NCBI GenBank assembly: GCA_963839165.1
Contig: CAWIUG010000005.1
Coordinates: 868,001-932,000, forward strand
Length of the DNA stretch: 64,000 bases
Direction: 5' to 3'
From: DATFVA01 sp963839165
GTDB lineage: Bacteria > Bacteroidota > Ignavibacteria > Ignavibacteriales > Ignavibacteriaceae
The notes under the pieces were generated by a model, which made no database searches, was not told the DNA's origin, and saw nothing but the letters and a program-made list of their open reading frames with translations. Shown piece after piece: positions 35,040 to 43,805 of this stretch. The position numbers were made by a program, and so were the translations under genes. Position 1 is the first letter of the stretch. The number at the start of each line of letters is the position of its first letter.

Positions 35040-37310
35040 ATGAAGAACAACAATTTTAACGTTGATAAATATTTAATAACAAATACAAAATCCATTAAAG
35101 ATTATATCAGAATAATTCGACTTAACCTACCTCTATTTACGTTGATTTCTGTTGCGATCACCCTTGCCGCAATTTCTTATGCTCTTACTTCAAAAGATAT
35201 TTACAAATCCTCTGTGGATTTAAAGATTAATACAGAAAAGCAAAGCATACTGGAAACTACTGCCTTTCCTCAAATCGGAGGAGCTTTGAATGACAGATTC
35301 ATAGCAAATGAAATAGAAATAATTTTAAATTATGACTCAAGAGAAAGATATGCTAGTGCCTTGATCGACAGCTTTAATAGTGCTCCTGAAAAAAGCTCAT
35401 TTAGCCTTATTGCTAGTGATAATAATATAAATGATCATAAGAATATAAATCAGCTGGCAAAATTATTGAGAGATGTTATTGGAGTTAAGCAGTTGGATGG
35501 TCTTGATATTATTCAGCTTTCTGCGGAGTCTCCTTCACCTCTTGAATCGGCCTTAATTGCAAACACCTGTGCTGATCAATATAAGAAACTGAACCTTGAG
35601 AATAATCGGGGGCAATTAACCACTATCAGAAAATTTTTAGAAGAGCAAAGTAAAGAAAAGTATACTGATCTGAATAAAGCTGAGGAAGAATTAAAAAATT
35701 ACCAGCAGCAAGGTGGTATTGTATCACTGGATGCACAATCAGCCGCACTCATCAACCAACTAGCTAATCTTGATGCCCAAAAAGATGCGGCCAGGGTGGA
35801 TCTGCTCAGTTCCAATGAAGTTCTAAAGCAATATAAACAGGAAATGAAAGAGCAAGATCCCCAGCTTGCAGATTATCTTGAAAGTCAGGCTTCACAGACA
35901 TATATAGATGCCCTTCAAAAGCAGATTGCAGAACTACAAATGAATAATGATCTAGCAATGTCTAACAAAAATTCTAATGTTGATGTTTCATCCAAAATTC
36001 AAGAATATGACAAAAAAATCGCTGAACTCAAACAAAAATTAAATTCCGTAATTAACGATATCAAGGTTGGAGCTTATGCAAGCAGTCCTGAACAGATCAG
36101 AGACCTTACCCAAAAGCTAATCGAAGAAAAAGTTAAGAATAACGCATTATCCATCAGATATAATGAAATCCAGAATTTGATCGCGGGTTATGATAAAAGT
36201 TTTAATAAACTTCCAAGAAAATCTATCGAATTTGCCCAATTTCAAAGAAAAAGAACATCGATGCAGCAGCTTTACCTTCTCATTGAACAAAAATACCAGG
36301 AAGCGATGATTAACGAATTGTCACAACCTGGAAATGCTGTTATTATTGCAAAAGGTAGGATGCCAGAATATCCTGTAAAACCAGATCGTATTTTACTAAT
36401 GTTCATAGGGTTGTTCGCTGGTTGTATAATTGCTTTCTTTTTTGTTCTCATTAAAGATTATTTCGATGATACTATTAAATCCCCGGACGATATTGAGCAG
36501 GTTGATGCGAAAATGCTTGGATGGGTTCCGTATTTGAAAAATGCAGGTGAGAATTATTTTAGGAACCATGAACTTGGTACATCAGGGGAATTAGACGCAA
36601 TAATTAAGGCATCCTTTAAATCCATACGAGCACGGATTCATTATTCAAAGGAAAATGAGCTCAAACCTATAAAGATTATTTTGGTTACCTCACCCGCTGC
36701 CCAGGAGGGTAAAACGATGATCTCAATGAATCTTGCGTCAAGTTTTGTGAGGAACAATAAAAAAACTCTTCTAATAGACTGTGATTTTATAAGACCAAGG
36801 ATTCATTCCATCATGGGAATAAAAAGAACCCCTGGACTAACAGATTACCTCCAAAATAAAGAGGATCTGGATACTATCATTAATAAATCAAGAATAAATG
36901 GATTTGATTATATAGCCGCTGGTTCACCCATCAGCAATACAGATCAATTAATGGACAGCGTAGAAATGAAGGCTTTTCTTAATACTATGAGGGACATATA
37001 TGAAATAATTGTGGTTGATTCGGCCCCACTCATCCCGGTCACAGATTCACAAATTCTGGCAAGATCGGTAGATACATCGATTTTGGTTGTCTCCTCTGGT
37101 CAAACGGAGTTTGAACTTATGACTACCTCCTTAGATTTAATTAAACAATCCAATCTTTCATTCCTTGGTGTGGTTCTTAACAAGTTTAAATATAAGAACG
37201 GTTATCACTACTATTATAAATATTATTATAACTACTCACCGAACGTGAAGAGTGATGGAAAAATAAAAATTCTGGATAATGATGAAACTGAACTAACTTT
37301 TAAAAAATAA
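35040..37310 (+). CDS. Wzz-type chain-length determinant fused to a BY-kinase (Wzc-like)
   Basis: A 756-residue inner-membrane protein. A Wzz domain begins at residue 18 (YIRIIRLNLPLFTLISVAIT helix), a long periplasmic coiled coil spans about 190-430, and a second membrane helix (ILLMFIGLFAGCIIAFFFVL) is near 455-475. The cytoplasmic BY-kinase has Walker A from 551 (SPAAQEGKT), Walker A' (TLLIDCDFIRPR) and Walker B (IIVVDSAPL). The tail has a tyrosine cluster (GYHYYYKYYYNY), the usual site of autophosphorylation. It sets polymer length and couples polymerisation to export. It belongs to the Wzx/Wzy pathway and fits the genes that follow. Confidence 0.93.
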   Translation: MKNNNFNVDKYLITNTKSIKDYIRIIRLNLPLFTLISVAITLAAISYALTSKDIYKSSVDLKINTEKQSILETTAFPQIGGALNDRFIANEIEIILNYDSRERYASALIDSFNSAPEKSSFSLIASDNNINDHKNINQLAKLLRDVIGVKQLDGLDIIQLSAESPSPLESALIANTCADQYKKLNLENNRGQLTTIRKFLEEQSKEKYTDLNKAEEELKNYQQQGGIVSLDAQSAALINQLANLDAQKDAARVDLLSSNEVLKQYKQEMKEQDPQLADYLESQASQTYIDALQKQIAELQMNNDLAMSNKNSNVDVSSKIQEYDKKIAELKQKLNSVINDIKVGAYASSPEQIRDLTQKLIEEKVKNNALSIRYNEIQNLIAGYDKSFNKLPRKSIEFAQFQRKRTSMQQLYLLIEQKYQEAMINELSQPGNAVIIAKGRMPEYPVKPDRILLMFIGLFAGCIIAFFFVLIKDYFDDTIKSPDDIEQVDAKMLGWVPYLKNAGENYFRNHELGTSGELDAIIKASFKSIRARIHYSKENELKPIKIILVTSPAAQEGKTMISMNLASSFVRNNKKTLLIDCDFIRPRIHSIMGIKRTPGLTDYLQNKEDLDTIINKSRINGFDYIAAGSPISNTDQLMDSVEMKAFLNTMRDIYEIIVVDSAPLIPVTDSQILARSVDTSILVVSSGQTEFELMTTSLDLIKQSNLSFLGVVLNKFKYKNGYHYYYKYYYNYSPNVKSDGKIKILDNDETELTFKK

Positions 37311-37339
37311 TAAGCATGGAAGAAATTTAAAGGAAATAA

Positions 37340-38137
37340 ATGAAAGTCGTAATATTCTGCGGTGGAAAAGGTATGAGGATTCGGGACTATTCAGATAGGG
37401 TGCCAAAACCATTAGTACCCATTGGATATGATACCCCCATCCTAATTAATATAATGAAGTACTATGCCTTCTTTGGTCACAAAGAATTTATTCTTTGCCT
37501 GGGATATCAGGGGAATGTTATTAAAGATTATTTTGTCAATTTTAAGGAATATAAATCAAACGATTTTGTCCTTAAAGGAAATTCAGGTAAAATTGAATTA
37601 TTCAATTCTGATTTGGACGATTGGAAAATTACTTTTATCGATACCGGGCTTAATTCCAACATAGGTACAAGGCTTCGGCTTGTAAAACATCTAATAGATG
37701 ATGAAATATTTTTAGCTTCATATGGAGACTGTCTTACAGATGTTGATTTGAATACCTTGATAGAAAATTTCCGGAAAGAAAATGCTGTTGCATCGTTTGT
37801 GGCAGCAAGACCCTTTCAAAGTTATCATATTGTTCAAATGAATGAAGTTGGCAAAATCATGGGGATATTACCTATGAATAGTTCCAATTTATGGATAAAT
37901 GGGGGTTTCTTTATTATGAGAAATCAAATTTACGATTATATTAATGAGAATGAGGAACTGGTTGAAGAACCCTTTCAGAGATTGCTCTCAGAAGAGAAGT
38001 TACTTGCCTACCCTTATGAGGGTTTCTGGGCAAGTGTAGATACTTTTAAGGATAAACAAATTCTTGATGAAATGTATTTAAATGGCAATACGTTGTGGGA
38101 AGTATGGAAAAAGAAGGGGGAAACTTGCTTAGTCTAA
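37340..38137 (+). CDS. rfbF: Glucose-1-phosphate cytidylyltransferase
   Basis: A 265-residue nucleotidyltransferase of the RfbF family. It has the sugar-nucleotide signature FCGGKGMRIRDYSDRVPKPL and the conserved ASYGDCLTDVD and INGGFFIMRNQIYDYI stretches. The reaction is CTP plus glucose-1-phosphate to CDP-glucose. AAGGAAATAA precedes the ATG. It works with the CDP-glucose dehydratase at 38816. The stop overlaps the next gene's start by some 34 bases. Length and motifs agree with RfbF from O-antigen clusters. Confidence 0.92.
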   Translation: MKVVIFCGGKGMRIRDYSDRVPKPLVPIGYDTPILINIMKYYAFFGHKEFILCLGYQGNVIKDYFVNFKEYKSNDFVLKGNSGKIELFNSDLDDWKITFIDTGLNSNIGTRLRLVKHLIDDEIFLASYGDCLTDVDLNTLIENFRKENAVASFVAARPFQSYHIVQMNEVGKIMGILPMNSSNLWINGGFFIMRNQIYDYINENEELVEEPFQRLLSEEKLLAYPYEGFWASVDTFKDKQILDEMYLNGNTLWEVWKKKGETCLV

Positions 38138-38772
38138 ACTTCCAAAAACGAAACCTAAAAATAATCTTATTCGGTGCTCATTGTGACGATATAGAGATTG
38201 GATGCGGGGCAACAATATTAAGTTTAAAGCGGAAATATAACTTCAATTTATCGGTAATATGGACAGTATTTACGTCTGATCAGATCAGGAAAAAAGAAGC
38301 CGAGAAGAGTGCCCACTCTTTTTTGCAAGGGATTAAGGAGAAGGAGGTGCTCATCTTCAACCATCAGGACAGTTATCTCCCGGTTGCTTGGAAAGAAGTC
38401 AAACTGATATTCGAAAAATTAAAATCAGATTATAATCCAGATTTGATTTTTACTCATTTTCGTAATGACCTGCACCAGGATCATAGAATAATAAATGAAC
38501 TGACCTGGAATACATACAGAAATCATCTGATACTAGAGTATGAAATTCCAAAATATGATGGAGATCTGGATAAAGCTAATTTTTTTGTGCCTGTACCAAA
38601 ATCTTTGGTAGAAAAAAAAAATAAAATCTTATTTAATTCATTTAAATCACAAATAGGAAAGAGATGGTTTACTCCTGATCTTATTGAAGGCCTCATGAGA
38701 ATACGTGGGCTCGAAACAAATCAAAACCATTTATTTGCAGAAGCTTTTTATGCTCGGAAAATAATAATATAA
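38104..38772 (+). CDS. PIG-L/LmbE-family deacetylase
   Basis: A 222-residue zinc deacetylase of the PIG-L family. The metal site is H26-x-D28-D29 in FGAHCDDIEIGCGAT, with the second motif HFRNDLHQDHR. The ATG at 38104 is preferred; a GTG at 38095 is also in frame. The gene overlaps the end of rfbF in another frame. Family members remove acetyl groups from GlcNAc-type sugars or their derivatives. Its position between rfbF and rfbG suggests a role in the same nucleotide-sugar or lipid-linked intermediate, but the substrate is unknown. Confidence 0.85.
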   Translation: MEKEGGNLLSLNFQKRNLKIILFGAHCDDIEIGCGATILSLKRKYNFNLSVIWTVFTSDQIRKKEAEKSAHSFLQGIKEKEVLIFNHQDSYLPVAWKEVKLIFEKLKSDYNPDLIFTHFRNDLHQDHRIINELTWNTYRNHLILEYEIPKYDGDLDKANFFVPVPKSLVEKKNKILFNSFKSQIGKRWFTPDLIEGLMRIRGLETNQNHLFAEAFYARKIII

Positions 38773-38815
38773 AGTATCCATAATGGCATTTAACAAAAAT
38801 ATAGTTTTTTAATTT

Positions 38816-39931
38816 ATGGCTGAAAGTACTGATTTAATCAAGCTGCTCAGGTATTATAAGGGTAAACGTGTTTTAATAACTGGCCATACCGGGTTTAAAG
38901 GATCCTGGTTATCAATCTGGCTTCATAAATTAGGAGCAATTACGGCAGGTTATTCACTTCCACCGTATACTGAAAAAGATAATTATTTATTAAGTAAAGT
39001 AGACAATTGTATAATCAGTTATATCGGCGATATCAGGGATTATGATAATTTAGCTAAAGTATTTTCAGAGTTCAAACCTGAAATAATATTTCACTTAGCT
39101 GCCCAGACAAGGGTTATTGACGGATATAACGATCCCAAATATACTTATGACGTTAACATAGGAGGTGTAGTAAATCTTTTAGAATGCTGTAGGAAATTTG
39201 ATTGCGTTAAAACAATTGTTGTGGTAACAAGTGATAAGTGTTACGAAAATAAAGGGTGGATTTGGCCATACCGTGAAAATGATCTTCTCGGTGGTTTCGA
39301 TCCTTATAGCTCAAGTAAGGCAGGTGTAGAAATAGTTTGTGCCTCATATAGAAATTCTTTTTTCAATACATCTGAATACCAAAATGCGGGAAAATGTTTG
39401 TCGACAGCTAGGGCAGGCAATGTAATAGGAGGAGGAGATTGGACATCTAACCAATTGATACCAGATTGTATAAGAGCTATTGAGATGAACGAAATTATTA
39501 ATATCAGGAATCCTCGTCATACAAGACCCTGGCAATTCGTACTCGAACCATTATGGGGTTATCTATTATTAGGGATTAAAATGTCTCTTGATCCTAATAG
39601 TTTTTCTTCTGAATGGAATTTTGGACCTAGAATAACTTCTGTGATCACCGTTGAGAAAATTGTAGAGCTTGTTATCAAAAATTATGACAAAGGGGAATGG
39701 GAGTATCAAAATACGCATGAATTTAAACATGAAGCAGAAATTTTATCACTTGATCACTCCAAAGCATTCTTCAAATTAGGATGGCAGCCAACAATGGAGA
39801 TCGAGGAGGCAATAACGTTAACAGTAGACTGGTATTTAAATTACCAGGTTAAAAAAAAGAATATGTTCGAATTCTGCTCGAACCAAATCGACCTATTCAC
39901 CGAGCGGGTGAAATATCAAATAATCATATAA
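38816..39931 (+). CDS. rfbG: CDP-glucose 4,6-dehydratase
   Basis: A 371-residue extended SDR. NAD site LITGHTGFKGSWL at about residues 19-31; the FHLAAQTRVIDGYNDP stretch, the VVTSDKCYENKGW motif and the catalytic YSSSK motif are all in place. The reaction turns CDP-glucose into CDP-4-keto-6-deoxyglucose, the branch point for CDP-linked 6-deoxy and 3,6-dideoxy sugars. It follows the cytidylyltransferase and precedes an epimerase and an aminotransferase. Length and motifs match RfbG. Confidence 0.92.
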   Translation: MAESTDLIKLLRYYKGKRVLITGHTGFKGSWLSIWLHKLGAITAGYSLPPYTEKDNYLLSKVDNCIISYIGDIRDYDNLAKVFSEFKPEIIFHLAAQTRVIDGYNDPKYTYDVNIGGVVNLLECCRKFDCVKTIVVVTSDKCYENKGWIWPYRENDLLGGFDPYSSSKAGVEIVCASYRNSFFNTSEYQNAGKCLSTARAGNVIGGGDWTSNQLIPDCIRAIEMNEIINIRNPRHTRPWQFVLEPLWGYLLLGIKMSLDPNSFSSEWNFGPRITSVITVEKIVELVIKNYDKGEWEYQNTHEFKHEAEILSLDHSKAFFKLGWQPTMEIEEAITLTVDWYLNYQVKKKNMFEFCSNQIDLFTERVKYQIII

Positions 39932-39960
39932 ATTTTTTTGCAATACAATATCAGAATAAA

Positions 39961-40530
39961 ATGGAAATAATAGAACGTAAGTTTAAAGGAGTTTTTGAAA
40001 TAATATTGTCACCTCATATCGATGAGCGTGGATTTTTCATGCGTACTTATGATGATAAAATATTTAAGGAAAATGGATTAGTATTCAACTGGGTTCAGGA
40101 AAATCATTCTCGTTCGATTAAAAAGGGTATCGTAAGAGGATTACACTTTCAATTTCCTCCATATGTTGAAACTAAATTAGTAAGGTGTATCAGAGGAAAG
40201 ATTTTTGATGTTTTCGTTGATCTAAGAAAAGATTCACCGACCTTTGGATTCTGGGATTCCATAACGTTAGATGCGGAAAGATTCAACAGTATTCTAATAC
40301 CCAGAGGCTTTGCACACGGATTTTGCACCCTCTCAAAGTACAGCGAAATAGTTTACAAAGTAGATAATTATTATTCTAAAGAACATGAAAGCGGACTATT
40401 ATGGAATGATCCTTCTATCGGAATACGATGGCCTATCTCGGATGATGTCATAATGCTCTCTGATCGGGATAAAAAGCATATGTTATTTAAAGAATTCGAA
40501 TTAAAATTTAAAAATATTAAAAATCAATAG
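39961..40530 (+). CDS. dTDP-4-dehydrorhamnose 3,5-epimerase-family protein
   Basis: A 189-residue cupin-type epimerase of the RmlC family. It has DERGFFMRTYDD, the catalytic His in GIVRGLHFQFPP, the VFVDLRKDSPTFG strand and IPRGFAHGFCTLS. As no dTDP-sugar genes are in this operon, the probable substrate is CDP-4-keto-6-deoxyglucose made by the preceding enzyme. Whether it inverts C3, C5 or both cannot be told. The product would be a 4-keto-6-deoxy sugar of altered configuration. Confidence 0.85.
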   Translation: MEIIERKFKGVFEIILSPHIDERGFFMRTYDDKIFKENGLVFNWVQENHSRSIKKGIVRGLHFQFPPYVETKLVRCIRGKIFDVFVDLRKDSPTFGFWDSITLDAERFNSILIPRGFAHGFCTLSKYSEIVYKVDNYYSKEHESGLLWNDPSIGIRWPISDDVIMLSDRDKKHMLFKEFELKFKNIKNQ

Positions 40531-40540
40531 ATGTATTAAA

Positions 40541-41665
40541 ATGAATATAAGACTATTTAAACCATCGGTAGGGGAAGAAGAATTAAAAAATATCCAGGAT
40601 GCTTTCCAACGGTCGTGGATCGGTCTTGGGCCGAAAGTTAATGAATTTGAAGATGAATGGAAGAAATTCCTTGGATGTAAAACAGCCATTGGATTGAATT
40701 CGGCAACTGCAGCCCTGCATCTTGCATTGAGAGTTTTCGGATTTCCCGAGGGGAAAAAAGTTCTAGTTCCTTCTTTGACTTTTTCCTCAACTGCTTCAGC
40801 AATCCTGTACAACCGCCTCACACCTGTTTTCGTGGATTCGGATCCAGTGACACTAGGAATCAGCCTAGAAGATCTTGATAAAAAATATGATAAGGATTGT
40901 GTCGCTATCATGCCAGTCCATTATGCAGGACATCCCGTTCCTATGGAATTAGTGGTTCCCTGGGCGAGAGAAAGAAACTTAAAGGTTATAGAAGATTGCG
41001 CACATACCAGCGGAAGTATTTATAAAGGAAAACCTCTTGGTACCTGGGGCGATGTAAGTTGTTTCAGTTTTGAAGAAAAAAAATTAATGACCACTGGCGA
41101 CGGAGGGATGATTTGCTCGGATGACCCGGATTTATTAAAGGATGTAAAGGCTATGCGATGGGTAGGTATTGATAAAGATAACTGGAGAACTGCGCAGTCA
41201 TATATAAGCACAAACAAGGATGCTCTGCACTGGTTCTATGAACTAAATATATTGGGTTATAAATATAATATGAATGACCTATCAGCTTCGATAGGGTTAG
41301 CGCAGTTAAAGAAATTACCGATGATGAATAAAAAACGAGCGGATCTTATCAAACAATATCTTGAGGGTATTAAAGAATTTAAAAGTATTCAACCTTTACT
41401 TCCTTATGAGCCTGAAAAATATGTTTATCAGATGTTTGGTATAAGAACCGATATGAAAAACGAATTAATAATTCACCTAAAATCCAGAGGAATCGCTACA
41501 GGATGCCATTATACCCCTCTCAACACGCAGCCATTGTTTAAAGCTTATTCAAGTCCCTGCCCTGTCCTTGAAAAGGAATATACTAGAATGATTACTCTCC
41601 CATTACATGCAGATCTGACGGATAAAGAAGTAGAATTTATTCTAGATAGTATTCGCACCTTTTAA
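40541..41665 (+). CDS. DegT/DnrJ/EryC1/StrS-family sugar aminotransferase
   Basis: A 374-residue PLP enzyme. The N-terminal FQRSWIGLGPKVNEFEDEW stretch, the VLVPSLTFSSTASAI strand and the conserved EDCAHTSGS are present. The Schiff-base lysine is in CFSFEEKKLMTTGDGGMI, so it is an aminotransferase and not a dehydratase such as RfbH, which has His there. The likely substrate is the 4-keto sugar made by the two genes before it. The next gene is an acyltransferase, which would cap the amino group. Confidence 0.87.
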   Translation: MNIRLFKPSVGEEELKNIQDAFQRSWIGLGPKVNEFEDEWKKFLGCKTAIGLNSATAALHLALRVFGFPEGKKVLVPSLTFSSTASAILYNRLTPVFVDSDPVTLGISLEDLDKKYDKDCVAIMPVHYAGHPVPMELVVPWARERNLKVIEDCAHTSGSIYKGKPLGTWGDVSCFSFEEKKLMTTGDGGMICSDDPDLLKDVKAMRWVGIDKDNWRTAQSYISTNKDALHWFYELNILGYKYNMNDLSASIGLAQLKKLPMMNKKRADLIKQYLEGIKEFKSIQPLLPYEPEKYVYQMFGIRTDMKNELIIHLKSRGIATGCHYTPLNTQPLFKAYSSPCPVLEKEYTRMITLPLHADLTDKEVEFILDSIRTF

Positions 41666-41680
41666 CGCTTTTATGAGATT

Positions 41681-42274
41681 ATGAAAATATTCAGACTTAA
41701 ATACCTCAGGTATACTTTCTGGTATTTAATATATTATCCTTTTATACTGACAAAGGTCAGTATCATGAAATTTCTCATGGGCCCGGTTGCTTTTTCAAGG
41801 ATATTAGAGAATATACCATATTCACCTATCATCATTAATTTTTTAAAACGGTACGGGGCCCTGATTGGTGTGGGAGCGATAATTCAAACTAGAGTCCACA
41901 TCCATTGTCCACAGGGAATCAAAAAACCCTTCAGCAATTTGACAGTGGGTGATGATAGCTATGTTGATGAATTTGTATTTATTGATTTAAGTGAAAGAGT
42001 TCAGATAGGAAAACAAACGAGACTAGCCTCTGGGGTCAAGATCTATACCCATCTGGCAGATCACTTAAGGGGTAAAAGTCTAAAGAATAAAATTTGCGCA
42101 CCTGTTAGTATTGGTGATAATTGCCGGGTATATCCGAATTCAGTGATAACGTCAGGAGTCAAGATCGGGAATAACGTAATAATTGGAGCAGGCTCAATAG
42201 TGCTCCATAATGTTGAACTGGAAACCAATTCATTGTATGCCGGTGCACCTGCTAAATTGAAAGCTAGATATTAA
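41681..42274 (+). CDS. Left-handed beta-helix acyltransferase
   Basis: A 197-residue hexapeptide-repeat transferase. After an N-terminal helix with YFWYLIYYPFIL-type hydrophobic residues, the coils are VGAIIQTRVHIHCPQG, VGDDSYVDEFVFIDLSE, IGDNCRVYPNSVITSGVKIG and IGAGSIVLHNVELE, ending in YAGAPAKLKARY. This is the MaeB/LacA/WbbJ-type end. It would acetylate a sugar, possibly the amino group made by the DegT enzyme upstream (15 bases gap). The HLADH stretch near residue 126 may hold the catalytic histidine. Confidence 0.82.
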   Translation: MKIFRLKYLRYTFWYLIYYPFILTKVSIMKFLMGPVAFSRILENIPYSPIIINFLKRYGALIGVGAIIQTRVHIHCPQGIKKPFSNLTVGDDSYVDEFVFIDLSERVQIGKQTRLASGVKIYTHLADHLRGKSLKNKICAPVSIGDNCRVYPNSVITSGVKIGNNVIIGAGSIVLHNVELETNSLYAGAPAKLKARY

Positions 42275-42277
42275 TAC

Positions 42278-43777
42278 ATGGAACTAAGATTACTCCTTAA
42301 AAATACAACTTATCTAATTTTCTCACGTATTGTTCAATTTTTTTGCGGAATTATTGGTTCTAAACTAATTGCGGTATTTCTTGGAACAATAGGAGCGGGC
42401 ATCCTAGCCCAATTGCAATCAATTTCTTCTCAGATGGCAAGCCTTTCCTTAATGAGCATTAATAATGGTCTGGTTAAGCAAATAGCAGAGCAAAAATCAA
42501 GTGATAATTTTGAGAGGAAACTCACAGAATTACTCAAATCGTATATAGCGATAATCATCCCAGTGACTTTAATCAGCCTTACTTTGCTATTCATCTTTTC
42601 GAAGGAAATAACTGTATATATTTTCGGTGAAGAAAAATACTATAATTATTTCCTCATCGGTCTGGTATCGTTACCAATACTTATTATTAATAGTATTTCA
42701 TTCGCTGTACTAAAAGGTCATAAACAGATTAAATATATTGCCAGAAGCGAAATAATTGTAAGTCTTATAAATTTCACGTTATTTATTCCGTTGATCTATT
42801 TCTGGGGAATAAAAGGAGCTGTCATTTCAGTACCAGTTTCGCTTGTTAACTATCTTATTTTTAACCATTATTATGCTAAGACAAAAATTCTGGCACTTTA
42901 TAAAATTTCGATAAAAAAAATCTACTCTTCGGGTATAAAAAGAGATGCCATAAAAGAACTACTGACCTTTGCAGGTGTTGGGATAATTTCAGGAACTGTT
43001 TTTATGGTCTCTGAAATCTCCTGTCGTTCGATTGTTGTAAATAAACTTGGAATTGATCAATTAGGAATATATAAACCTGTTATTTCCTGGGCAGCACTAT
43101 TCATAGGTTTTATTATGCCATCATTAACTACCTATTTGTATCCACGTTTTAGTGAAGCCAGATCCAACAAAGAAATATCGGGAGTACTGAATGATGTTTT
43201 AAGATTAATAAGCTTCTCTATGATTCCACTTCTTTTTTTGGCTATTCCTATAAAGTACCAGATAATTCCGTTCTTCTATAGTAATGAATTTATTTCAGCG
43301 GGAGACTACCTGCCCTGGCACTTCCTGGGGACATTGATCTACCTATGGATGTTTTCCATAAGGGCGGTTCTCACACCCAGCGGAAGGATTAAACTTCACG
43401 GCAGCCTGATAGTTATTAATAGTTTATTGGACTTATCAATTGTTTATCTATTGGTTCCAGTCTACGGTTTATATGGTTACATGCTAAAATTTATAGTAAG
43501 TCCAATCCTATTTACTCCGTTCCTTTTAATATACCTCAGGAAAAAAATAAATTTCAGTATTGAAAAGAAAAATGTATTTATCATGCTTTACACTTTTCTA
43601 TGCACTTTGCTAATAACTGTAATAAGTTATTACAATGCCTCTCATTACCTTGTGAACTTCTTTATCGGTTTTATTTTAACACTTATAGCTATTGCTTTTC
43701 TTTCTTATTCAGAAAGGGTGTATGTCCTGGATAAAATAGTTTCAGGAAAAAATATGATGACGAGGCTATTTAATTAG
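42278..43777 (+). CDS. wzx: O-antigen flippase (WzxE-like)
   Basis: A 499-residue membrane protein with about 12-14 helices, starting LLLKNTTYLIFSRIVQFFCG and FLGTIGAGILAQLQS. The opening and the MSLSL-like region after it match WzxE-type flippases of the MOP superfamily. It moves the undecaprenyl-linked repeat unit to the periplasm. It starts four bases after the acyltransferase gene. Together with the polymerase downstream it defines a Wzx/Wzy pathway. Confidence 0.88.
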   Translation: MELRLLLKNTTYLIFSRIVQFFCGIIGSKLIAVFLGTIGAGILAQLQSISSQMASLSLMSINNGLVKQIAEQKSSDNFERKLTELLKSYIAIIIPVTLISLTLLFIFSKEITVYIFGEEKYYNYFLIGLVSLPILIINSISFAVLKGHKQIKYIARSEIIVSLINFTLFIPLIYFWGIKGAVISVPVSLVNYLIFNHYYAKTKILALYKISIKKIYSSGIKRDAIKELLTFAGVGIISGTVFMVSEISCRSIVVNKLGIDQLGIYKPVISWAALFIGFIMPSLTTYLYPRFSEARSNKEISGVLNDVLRLISFSMIPLLFLAIPIKYQIIPFFYSNEFISAGDYLPWHFLGTLIYLWMFSIRAVLTPSGRIKLHGSLIVINSLLDLSIVYLLVPVYGLYGYMLKFIVSPILFTPFLLIYLRKKINFSIEKKNVFIMLYTFLCTLLITVISYYNASHYLVNFFIGFILTLIAIAFLSYSERVYVLDKIVSGKNMMTRLFN

Positions 43778-43805
43778 GAATAAAATTGGCAGAGAGTTTC
43801 AATCT

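Noticed and set aside
40501..40911. Minus-strand 136-residue frame over the aminotransferase
   Set aside because: Serine-rich shadow frame inside a well-conserved plus-strand gene.
38816..42274. A 3,6-dideoxyhexose (abequose/paratose) pathway
   Set aside because: The DegT protein has the PLP lysine and not the histidine of RfbH, and no RfbI-like reductase is present.
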